Assembly (NCBI GenBank): GCA_009937205.1
Contig: JAACCR010000050.1
Coordinates: 1 to 33,926, forward strand
Reading direction: 5' to 3'
Length of the DNA stretch: 33,926 nt
Source of the DNA: Methanobacteriota archaeon
GTDB taxonomy: Archaea; Thermoplasmatota; Poseidoniia; Poseidoniales; Poseidoniaceae
Below, one piece after another: positions 1 to 7,870 of the stretch (position 1 is its first letter; every line of letters begins with the position of its first letter). The translations under genes and the position numbers were made by a program. Under the pieces are notes generated by a model. It searched no databases. It saw only the letters and a list, made by a program, of their open reading frames with translations, and had not been told where the DNA came from.

Positions 1-1
1 A

Positions 2-1267
2 GTCATCGTTTACTTGCCATTGTTCAACATAGTTTCCATTGTCACATAGATGCATGTATTCGTACGGGTCGTATGACTCCTCCTCAGCATCATCGTGGAA
101 CGGATTTAGTTCTCCTAATTCCAGGTCCATTTCGTCTGCAATATCTTCGCCGAATGTTTCTATGGTCTCAGTCATTGAGGCTTGTATTACATGCCCCATC
201 ATCCAGGACATCAAAGGGTTAATTGGGCCACAACTGTTACAAAATCTAACATTGGTTGAACCGCCATCTCCTAGCTCAACTGAAAGTGAATCGGACATCT
301 CAAAGTACATGCCAGTATCTGCCAAATCTGATTCAGTAATCTCCAAGGCACCTGAATTTGAGAGAGAGTCTGAAAGACTGAAATCGAATTCACCTACACC
401 CATACCGAACTCTTCGGTTGGGATACCTGTCAAATCAAAAGCATAATTCATTGAAGCGGAATAAGTTCCATCCATCTCCCCACACTCGTCGTTGACGTCA
501 GCCCACAAATCTGTAGAGCCTGTTTCAATACAGTTCCATTCTGTTTCATCTTCAGTTGAAACAGTGGAGTATAATTCACTAGCTTCATTTAATCTCCATT
601 CTGTGTGGGATGAATCTAATCCAATATCTCCGCTTGCGCTAATTCCAAAATCAACATCAAGAACTTCTCCACCGCCTTCAATTTGAGCGATAATTGTGAA
701 TTCAGCACCCATTCCAGCATTAATCGCTAAGTCTAGGTCAGCGCCAACCAATTCGCCGGTAGCGACATCAAAATATTCCACGTATAGTGCATCGGTTGTA
801 AATGTGTTATCAACATCATAACTTGCTTCTATATCAAATCCCGTAGGGTCCATAGATCCAAAGGTTGTCTCATCCCATTGTGTGTATAATGCTGAATCTG
901 CTAACATTCCGTGTCGAATTGTCAAATCAGTTGTTCTTGTCCAAACATCACCACTAATTCCATTGACATTTTGTGCCGTATGGTCTTCTTCCGAAAGCAC
1001 ATACATATTTGTTGCACCAGTTGTGATTTCTGCAACAATGAGTTCAAATCCTGCTGACGTTGCAGCATCCATTACATCGCCAAGAACATCGTTAAAATCT
1101 ATTTCGATAAAACCTTCAATGTCGCCATCTAGGTTAGACCAATCATATTCCATTCCATATGATACTACATTTGTAGGGGTTGAAGCCATGGCCCCTTGAG
1201 GGACGATGGATAGGGCTAAGATTGTCGCTAAAAGAACGACGGAAACTGTTCGCTGGGACTGCTTCAT
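2..1267 (-). CDS. Secreted/surface protein with N-terminal signal peptide, truncated at the window start
   Basis: Minus-strand frame open from ATG at 1267 to the window edge (absent from the ORF track because it has no stop here). Starts MKQSQRTVSVVLLATILALSIVPQGAMASTPTN..., a signal-peptide-like start, then acidic, Asp/Gly/Thr-rich sequence. Confidence 0.8.
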   Translation of the reverse strand, partial: MKQSQRTVSVVLLATILALSIVPQGAMASTPTNVVSYGMEYDWSNLDGDIEGFIEIDFNDVLGDVMDAATSAGFELIVAEITTGATNMYVLSEEDHTAQNVNGISGDVWTRTTDLTIRHGMLADSALYTQWDETTFGSMDPTGFDIEASYDVDNTFTTDALYVEYFDVATGELVGADLDLAINAGMGAEFTIIAQIEGGGEVLDVDFGISASGDIGLDSSHTEWRLNEASELYSTVSTEDETEWNCIETGSTDLWADVNDECGEMDGTYSASMNYAFDLTGIPTEEFGMGVGEFDFSLSDSLSNSGALEITESDLADTGMYFEMSDSLSVELGDGGSTNVRFCNSCGPINPLMSWMMGHVIQASMTETIETFGEDIADEMDLELGELNPFHDDAEEESYDPYEYMHLCDNGNYVEQWQVNDD

Positions 1268-1325
1268 GTGTGGATTGAGAAGAGGGCCCCTCATAAAAGT
1301 TAGGGTTGTTATTAAATTCAAAAAA

Positions 1326-2405
1326 TTACCTTAATAAGGATTCTCTGTTGCCCCATATATCAAGCCAATGTCGTAGGTCTGATTCTATTCCTGCTGCTGA
1401 AACACGACATCCGCAAGCATTAGCATGTCCACCTCCCGTTGGATCAAGTGATGTTGCTAACCGAGATAAATCATAACGATCTTGTCCGTTTTCAATAAAG
1501 GAGTTAGCATAGAAACTAGCTGATAGTGCTGGCCTATCCGGAGTCTCTATTGCACCGTCCGAGTAACCATGAATTATGCAACAAGCATCAGCATCCTCTC
1601 CAGCCCAAGCTGTTACCAAATATCCATTAGAACGAACTCCTTTTTCATCCATACGACAAATAGCCAATCTATCTACAATCATAGTGTTCTCTTCTACAAT
1701 CTTCTGCGCCAAAATTCTGTCAGACTTGGCTCTATCAACATGTTGTGAAATTTTTTCATCTTGTAATAAATCTTTCAACGATAATCCACTTGACAATAAA
1801 TTTAGTACATTTTGAAGGTGCTCAGGATGTCGTAGAGAGAGTGAACGCGATAATTGTAATACTTTGCCGTCGGCCAAAAAATCCTCCTTGGAAATCCCAC
1901 CCGAATCTAATGCATCCACGATAGGCATTATTTCATTGAGATGGTCCAAATCCAGGACTGGAGAAAGTAAATCATATGCCAATCTTGCTGCGCTGGGAGT
2001 TGCTTCCCAATGGCAAACACCGCCTCTAGCAATGAATTCCTCCTCTTGTTTTGGAGAAGGGCGATTTGTTTGATGGTGGTCAATATACCACCCGCAATTT
2101 TCATGGAAAGGTAAATCGACAATTGCGGTGTTTTCATCTATGTATGAATCCATTGCTCCTGAGCGAACCAATGCTGCATGAGCAAAAACAACTTGCGCGT
2201 TTGGATTGGCTGCCTTGAGCACTGCTGCTGCGCATAACCCATCTAGATCAGAATCGGCAACAATACGTTTGAAATTCGGCAAACCTGCCATCTCCAAGAC
2301 CTCAGTACCGCTCACCATATCCATGCGTAAGCACGGGTGAAGAATATGTTTTCCTTGTCTAAAGTCCAAAAGTGACTTCAATAAAGCCCTGTTACCGTCA
2401 CACAT
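1326..2405 (-). CDS. DHH-family phosphoesterase (RecJ-like)
   Basis: ADSDLDGLCAAAVLKAANP, IDHHQT and GGGHANACGCR motifs typical of DHH/DHHA1 proteins. The ORF track start (2513) overlaps the Nudix gene; plausible starts are 2405 or 2324. Confidence 0.88.
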   Translation of the reverse strand: MCDGNRALLKSLLDFRQGKHILHPCLRMDMVSGTEVLEMAGLPNFKRIVADSDLDGLCAAAVLKAANPNAQVVFAHAALVRSGAMDSYIDENTAIVDLPFHENCGWYIDHHQTNRPSPKQEEEFIARGGVCHWEATPSAARLAYDLLSPVLDLDHLNEIMPIVDALDSGGISKEDFLADGKVLQLSRSLSLRHPEHLQNVLNLLSSGLSLKDLLQDEKISQHVDRAKSDRILAQKIVEENTMIVDRLAICRMDEKGVRSNGYLVTAWAGEDADACCIIHGYSDGAIETPDRPALSASFYANSFIENGQDRYDLSRLATSLDPTGGGHANACGCRVSAAGIESDLRHWLDIWGNRESLLR

Positions 2406-2814
2406 GGAGACCTCATGCGGAGTTGTTCTTGTAAACCTAGGAACGGTATTACTACTCCAATACCCGCAAGGACATTGGGATTTCCCGAAAGGCCATGTTG
2501 AAGAGTCTGACACTGATCATTTTGAAACCACTAGAAGAGAATTATTAGAAGAAACTGGAATTAAAGATATCCATTTCGTAGAGGATTTTGTTGAAAGGAG
2601 CGAATACACCTATCGGCATAGAGGTAATATGAATACCAAACAAGTATACTGGTATCTAGCAGAAACTGAAAGAATCACCGTCACATTATCACATGAACAT
2701 CGCGGCCATATGTGGCTTGATTGGGAACAAGCCGAAGAGCAATTAACTCATGCAGAAACAACAAAAATATTGCAACTTGCACGTATTCATATGCGCTCAC
2801 TTGGTAAAGAATGA
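2404..2814 (+). CDS. Nudix hydrolase (Ap4A-hydrolase-like)
   Basis: Nudix box GHVEESDTDHFETTRRELLEETGI (one residue longer than canonical), preceded by WDFPKGH. Confidence 0.88.
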   Translation: METSCGVVLVNLGTVLLLQYPQGHWDFPKGHVEESDTDHFETTRRELLEETGIKDIHFVEDFVERSEYTYRHRGNMNTKQVYWYLAETERITVTLSHEHRGHMWLDWEQAEEQLTHAETTKILQLARIHMRSLGKE

Positions 2815-2817
2815 GTG

Positions 2818-3513
2818 TTAAATGTCATCGTATTGAGAATCGGTTTGTCTCATTTTTTGCAGTATATCTGTAATCCCTGATTCCGCTCCTCGTTTTCCTA
2901 ATGGTTGCCATAATGTTTCTTCACTAACTAACATTTTTGATATCCAACGGCTCATGATAAACAGCCAATCGGAAAACCGATTGATATAGATTAGCGAGAT
3001 GTTGCTAACTGCGTCTTCTCCCTCTAAATCCTTCAGCCTAACCATCTCTCTTTCCAACCTCCTTGTAACCGTTCTAGCGAGATGTAAAGCTGCAACTGGG
3101 CCATCCCCGGTTGGTAAAATAAAACTAGACAGGGGTTCTAAATCCAATAGCCAAGCATCCATTTCTTCAAGCAAAACATCAGATTGTTGTTGACCGATTA
3201 ATACCATGTATTGGGGGATTTTTTCCGGATCGCAAGCCAACTCTCCTCCAAGATCAAACAACTCATTTTGAATCCGCTTCAGTGCTGAAGATATTACTAA
3301 TTGAACCCGCTCTATTGCTTTACTACCGCCACCATCTTCATGCGCTGGTAAACGATTAATTTCCATTGCTACGATTCCGATAACTGCGTTTAATTCATCA
3401 CAGCAACCTACGACCTCAAATCTCTGGTCAGATTTACTTCTACGTGAACCATCAACCAATGATGAACTACCGTCATCGCCTCCACCAGTGTAGACTCTTG
3501 TGATACGAACCAT
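2818..3513 (-). CDS. PduO-type ATP:cob(I)alamin adenosyltransferase
   Basis: N-terminal TRVYTGGGDDGSSSLVDGSRRSKSD, DELNAVIG, QNELFDLGGELA, ARTVTRRLEREMV and YINRFSDWLFIMSRW motifs. Confidence 0.88.
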   Translation of the reverse strand: MVRITRVYTGGGDDGSSSLVDGSRRSKSDQRFEVVGCCDELNAVIGIVAMEINRLPAHEDGGGSKAIERVQLVISSALKRIQNELFDLGGELACDPEKIPQYMVLIGQQQSDVLLEEMDAWLLDLEPLSSFILPTGDGPVAALHLARTVTRRLEREMVRLKDLEGEDAVSNISLIYINRFSDWLFIMSRWISKMLVSEETLWQPLGKRGAESGITDILQKMRQTDSQYDDI

Positions 3514-3537
3514 GGCCCCGCCCTCAACCCGACGAGG

Positions 3538-4023
3538 TCATGCCTCTATGAGTGGTTTGCGGGCGTTGAACCCCGCGTCTACGGCATGATACCATTCGAT
3601 ATCTTCTTCACCCAATGCCCAAGAAAATAGCGCGAGATTGCCATCTATCACCCCATACCATTCCAATCGCCCTGGTTCCAAACAAGCTACTCTTGTACCT
3701 GTTGATTCCAGGTTTTTCGCTGCTTGCTGCCATTGAGAGACAAGTTTAGCCAAATATTCTGCAATCTCTGAGACATGTTCGTGATTTGGATTTAGTGTTT
3801 CTAGCAATACTTCAAGTTCTTCACATAGATCGTGGGCTTCATCATTCATTACCTGTAAATCAATTAACAATTTTGATGCGAGCGGTAAAGATTCTCTAGC
3901 ACCTTCAATGGTGAGGATAACGGCATCGCTTGGGAGATGTGCGAGCATGGGGTCGGTGTCTAACAGAGCGGTTATCTCCACTGGACGACCTGAAAACTTT
4001 GAAGCATCTATAATTTCAGTCAC
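3538..4023 (-). CDS. DUF2203-like protein
   Basis: LTIEGARESLP..., LESTGTRVACLEPGRLEWYGVIDGNLALFSWALGEEDIEWYHAVDAGFNARKPL resembles the DUF2203 pattern (LCWxxGExxIxxWH...GFxxRxPL). Confidence 0.72.
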   Translation of the reverse strand: MTEIIDASKFSGRPVEITALLDTDPMLAHLPSDAVILTIEGARESLPLASKLLIDLQVMNDEAHDLCEELEVLLETLNPNHEHVSEIAEYLAKLVSQWQQAAKNLESTGTRVACLEPGRLEWYGVIDGNLALFSWALGEEDIEWYHAVDAGFNARKPLIEA

Positions 4024-4187
4024 CGTAGTTCCTTGTTATGGCACTCCTTCAAGTCATCGGCCAATTTCAATGAGAAAATGATGGTTTTCAAGATGGTTAA
4101 TTCGGCCAACATAGACTCATTGTAAATCAATTAGCCCAATTATGACCTGTTTCAGCTCATCTTGAATATCGAAAGTTGTGTAAAGGC

Positions 4188-4466
4188 TTACTTTCCGAGG
4201 CTTGGAACAATGTTAACAGTTTTTAGTTTCAATTTACGGACTATTTTACTTGCTGATAATACTGCAAGTAGGGCCCACATAGTCATTTCAATTATTATCA
4301 GAACGATGTATGCTGGACCAATGTCTCCAAGCAAATCAATTGCATCGTATGGAATACCATAAAATCCAATGAAAAGCGCTTGAGAAAGTATGCTAGATGA
4401 AAACCAAATCAATACTGCATACCAAAGCATTCCCCCTATACGATTTTGTTGTACATCCCTAAACAT
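4188..4466 (-). CDS. Small membrane protein, about two TM segments
   Basis: Hydrophobic ORF (MLWYAVLIWFSSSILSQALFIGF; GPAYIVLIIIEMTMWALLAVL). The track start at 4496 is TTG; the ATG at 4466 has GAGG upstream. Confidence 0.6.
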   Translation of the reverse strand: MFRDVQQNRIGGMLWYAVLIWFSSSILSQALFIGFYGIPYDAIDLLGDIGPAYIVLIIIEMTMWALLAVLSASKIVRKLKLKTVNIVPSLGK

Positions 4467-4528
4467 CTCAATCCTCAATATACAATTAGTCGTCAATCCT
4501 CTTAAGTCCTTCGCCTAATTGTGCAAGG

Positions 4529-4560
4529 AATTGCCGTATATTCGGCAATTTATACATAAA
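4529..4560 (-). promoter_or_regulatory. Putative archaeal promoter with operator-like inverted repeat
   Basis: Perfect 8-bp inverted repeat AATTGCCG-TATATT-CGGCAATT (4529-4550), next to TATA-like TTTATGTATAAA on the minus strand (4549-4560), upstream of the 4188-4466 gene. Confidence 0.45.
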
Positions 4561-4606
4561 GCGGAAACAAAATACTCTTTTAGGTAGTTTTCCGGAAAGA
4601 GCGTAA

Positions 4607-5410
4607 TTATTCCTCTTCGCTTAATATTGGAAGATTTTGTGCGGCGATTGGATCGATTAATTTCAAATATTGATGAATCGCTTTTATCCATTCTTTTGCT
4701 ACTGCTTTCTCCCCTCCAACATCAACAAGAGAATCTAGCCATTTATCTGCTTCTTCAACATCTTGCATGAATAGATAAATTCTGTGAAGTGCCAAATATG
4801 CCATTGGGTTAAGATGTTCTTCATCTGCATCCCACCCCTTTTCGAAACAGGATATTGCCCCATGCGATCCAGATAACTGACCACGCTGTAAGGCGACCAT
4901 GCCCGCTTGTGACCATGCCAGTGGTAGACGTCCGATCAACAACCCTCTGAAAACAAGCCAAGTCTGAATTCCTGCTAGAACGACTAGAGAAAAGAATCCT
5001 GCCCATTGCTCACTCAAAGACAAATCTGGCCATGTCTGAATAATTAGGCCCGTCATGCCGACACAGAACATGAATCCGGACATTGGAGCGATGAGAACTT
5101 CTCTGCGAGTAACCATCATGTGATGGACGCCTGCAATTATTCCAAAAGCACCTAGTAAAGCAAGAGTCGCTAAATGCCCTGAAACTGCTACTGGATGTGG
5201 TGCAGATTGGCCAATGAAAAATCCAAAAGTTATCAGCAATGTTAGTGTTCCAAAACGCTTACTGGGTGTTGGGAATGGTTGCCTTCTACTCCCTAAGACG
5301 AGTATTATTCCGATTACTGCTTCGAATGCAATCAGCAGCCAACGCATATCCGATTCGTTAGCGAATATCATCTTCTGCCCCAACTCAACCAAATGGCCAG
5401 TGTTTTTCAC
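4607..5410 (-). CDS. Integral membrane protein, unknown function
   Basis: 267-aa ORF with multiple hydrophobic segments in the N-terminal two thirds and a soluble helical C-terminus. Confidence 0.75.
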   Translation of the reverse strand: MKNTGHLVELGQKMIFANESDMRWLLIAFEAVIGIILVLGSRRQPFPTPSKRFGTLTLLITFGFFIGQSAPHPVAVSGHLATLALLGAFGIIAGVHHMMVTRREVLIAPMSGFMFCVGMTGLIIQTWPDLSLSEQWAGFFSLVVLAGIQTWLVFRGLLIGRLPLAWSQAGMVALQRGQLSGSHGAISCFEKGWDADEEHLNPMAYLALHRIYLFMQDVEEADKWLDSLVDVGGEKAVAKEWIKAIHQYLKLIDPIAAQNLPILSEEE

Positions 5411-5411
5411 C

Positions 5412-5846
5412 CTATGCTTTGTGATATCCGCTACCGCGATTTATCTCTGTGGCACGATATAATTGTTCAAGCAATAATACTGATGCCAATTCATGTGGAA
5501 ATGTCATCAAGGATAGTGAGATTCTAGCGATTGACTGTGATTTCCCGCTCTTTGGCCATCCATCAAATGGTCCGATCGCCAGATGCGTGTCCTGCCCTTG
5601 TAATGCCCACTCTTTGCACAATGTTGCTAATTCTTCAGAAGTATATTGTTTACCTCCTTCATCTAATAAAATCAATATTCCTTGCTTTGATTGTAATTGT
5701 TCCAAATAATCATCAACGCTTAATTTTTCACTATGCAACTCGGTTTTTATTCCCCGTGGCAATATCCTCTCACTATAACTTTGGATTAAGGAAGACATGG
5801 ATTTGTCTTTTGATTTGCCGTGGAAGTGAACTACAATCCTGCCCAT
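5412..5846 (-). CDS. rlmH: RlmH-like SPOUT methyltransferase (23S rRNA pseudouridine methyltransferase family)
   Basis: LLDEGGKQYTSEELA, AIGPFDGW and FPHELASVLLLEQLYRATEINRGSGYHKA match the RlmH/YbeA pattern (DxxGKxxxSExFA, IGG, HxLxRxLLxEQLYRAxxI..PYH). Best start is M14 at 5846. Confidence 0.85.
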   Translation of the reverse strand: MGRIVVHFHGKSKDKSMSSLIQSYSERILPRGIKTELHSEKLSVDDYLEQLQSKQGILILLDEGGKQYTSEELATLCKEWALQGQDTHLAIGPFDGWPKSGKSQSIARISLSLMTFPHELASVLLLEQLYRATEINRGSGYHKA

Positions 5847-5966
5847 AGATATGCCAATGTGTTTGAGCACATGGCTTAATCGCATGATTTAGTGGAATTG
5901 TTGATATGGAGTTGATTGTTAGGGTTTTTACACAAGCCTCAAGTTTAGGAGGGGAGAGGGTAAGAT

Positions 5967-6302
5967 ATGGGATGGTGGCCGTTCGCAAAGAAATCTGCAA
6001 AGCGAGTCGTCAACGACCCGCTATTGAAAGATAATCGCACCTGGATTGGCGAATTAAGAGATCTTTGTGAAATGAATTTTGATTCACCTGAAGAGGCTCG
6101 CCGGCAAATCCGCCATAGACAAGTTGAATGGCGTAATAGTTGCAGTGAAGGTATCTTGACAAAAGCAAATTTGGAAGGATTGGAAAGTCGAGCTTTTCAC
6201 CTTCTAACATGTGATGATTCGGAATGGATGCGATGGTTGGATGACTTGGATTTCTGGAAGCCCGGGTGGAAACCTGTAACGGATGATACAAACGAGGCTT
6301 GA
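5967..6302 (+). CDS. Hypothetical protein
   Basis: 111-aa ORF with GGAGGGGAGAGGG just upstream of the ATG; overlaps or abuts the next gene. Confidence 0.7.
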   Translation: MGWWPFAKKSAKRVVNDPLLKDNRTWIGELRDLCEMNFDSPEEARRQIRHRQVEWRNSCSEGILTKANLEGLESRAFHLLTCDDSEWMRWLDDLDFWKPGWKPVTDDTNEA

Positions 6303-6328
6303 AGAAGGAGAGCCATAGCCCCAAACAC

Positions 6329-7015
6329 ATGGGTAAGCCGACTGTGCACTTGCTGTATACTTGTCCATTTAGTTGGAAAATACGTGGCTTAGTAGATTAT
6401 ATTGGGCTTGATGTTGATTACATTGGCATTAATGGACTAAGAGCAAAAAAGGAACTAGCTTTTGTCGAAGATTGGAATAAAGTTCCAGTCTTAACCGACT
6501 CCGATGGCTCAATACATTACGATTCCACTCCGATGATGTTCTATCTTGATGAGAAATACAACTCCTCTAAATTAACGACAACGAGTGATGTTGCGCGACG
6601 CGATGAATGGTTGCAATGGGTTGATACAAAAATGTCTAAGGCAACCATTCCAATATTATATGGTGGTTTATTTTCAGCCCTCCAAACAACTGTTCGGGTT
6701 TCAAGACTTGAAAAGTTTGGCTTCTTTTCTAGACGCCTATATGCCTGGGCTGGATTCCCAATAATGTGGGGATTTATCGCTCGTTCAAGAGTGAAGAAAG
6801 ATGGTCGCACACCTAAGCAGTTATGGCATGACCTTCTTAGTGAATTCACATCATCTCATACCGGAGATTTCTTTTCAGGAGATTCCCCTGATATCGTTGA
6901 TTTCGCTGCATTTGGCTATATGCGTTCTATCTCACCCTTTCCTCAATTTTCAAAATTGGAAGACCATGAAGCTGGAATGGCTTGGTATAATCGCATGATG
7001 GCGACTATTCAATGA
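6329..7015 (+). CDS. Glutathione S-transferase / PGES2-like thioredoxin-fold protein
   Basis: VHLLYTCPFSWKIRGLVDYIGLDVDYIGINGLRAKKEL...KVPVLTDSDGSIHYDSTPMMFYLDEKY resembles a GST N-domain; helical C-domain follows. ORF track start 6299 is TTG; ATG at 6329 preferred. Confidence 0.78.
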   Translation: MGKPTVHLLYTCPFSWKIRGLVDYIGLDVDYIGINGLRAKKELAFVEDWNKVPVLTDSDGSIHYDSTPMMFYLDEKYNSSKLTTTSDVARRDEWLQWVDTKMSKATIPILYGGLFSALQTTVRVSRLEKFGFFSRRLYAWAGFPIMWGFIARSRVKKDGRTPKQLWHDLLSEFTSSHTGDFFSGDSPDIVDFAAFGYMRSISPFPQFSKLEDHEAGMAWYNRMMATIQ

Positions 7016-7024
7016 GGTGAAAAT

Positions 7025-7870
7025 TTGCCAATAGTTAACCTACTCGGACTAGAGTTTGAGGTGGTTGAAGCGGATAGTATCTTTGTTGGTACTGACAAAG
7101 GCGGTTGGGTATATTCTGGTCAGAGACCAAGGCATGAAGTGAAATGTCCTAAATTTTATATTCTCAAAGAACCAATTTCAAGAAGACAAATTGCAACCAT
7201 ACTTAACGGTCCAGAACCTGATGAAAGGCCTGATGACTTGATGGAAGGCATTGATGGATCTGCATTGAAGGAAATTCTTTTACATGCAAATAGTAGTCTG
7301 CAAAAATTGGCAGATTCTACTTTGGATAAAGAGTATGAATGGGAAGTTCGTTGTCCAAGTGAAGGGGAATGGCGAATCGCACATCAACAAATAATATTGA
7401 ATCATCCTACTAAAAAGGTGGAGATACTCGCTGATTCACCAGCATCAAATTACCGCGGTGCAATGATGGATGGCAGCCCTAGAAAATCACCAGGGATCGG
7501 ACCTACTGCAAACCACAGGGCGGCGATTGAATCCCACCCAACTAAGAATTTAGTTGCACTTTCTTCAATCCCAATGGACAGAAGTTTGAACGATGTGATT
7601 ACTAGATTAGTAATCACTCCTATTAGAACAGAGCCACGCTTAATGGTCCCCGATAATGCTGATTTTGCAAATAATCTTAGAGGTGAATTGTTCTGGATGA
7701 CAATTCTTGGAATCGTTCCTTCATTTGCTATCCCAATTTTACGAGGAATGTCTGATTATGCAGTAAATGGTTGGCCAAATTTATTATTTGGCGGATTATG
7801 TATTGGCTTTGTTAGTGGTGCTTTTTGGAGGCCACGCAGACCGAGTATCACAATACAAGATGTGAAGTGA
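7025..7870 (+). CDS. Degenerate FGE/SUMF1-like domain with C-terminal TM segments
   Basis: RPRHEVKCPKFYILKEPISRRQIATIL and YEWEVRCPSEGEWRIAHQQ resemble FGE-sulfatase motifs (PxHxVxxxxFxIxxxxVT; RLPTEAEWEYAAR). C-terminus has two hydrophobic segments. TTG start with GAGGTG upstream. Confidence 0.6.
   Translation: MPIVNLLGLEFEVVEADSIFVGTDKGGWVYSGQRPRHEVKCPKFYILKEPISRRQIATILNGPEPDERPDDLMEGIDGSALKEILLHANSSLQKLADSTLDKEYEWEVRCPSEGEWRIAHQQIILNHPTKKVEILADSPASNYRGAMMDGSPRKSPGIGPTANHRAAIESHPTKNLVALSSIPMDRSLNDVITRLVITPIRTEPRLMVPDNADFANNLRGELFWMTILGIVPSFAIPILRGMSDYAVNGWPNLLFGGLCIGFVSGAFWRPRRPSITIQDVK

Noticed and set aside
39-1199. Three plus-strand ORFs (135, 64 and 105 aa)
   Set aside because: They are antisense to the truncated secreted-protein frame that stays open from 1267 to the window edge.
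1280-1295. GAGGG-C-CCCTC inverted repeat upstream of the secreted-protein gene
   Set aside because: 5-bp stem with a 1-nt spacer cannot form a normal hairpin loop; no supporting context.
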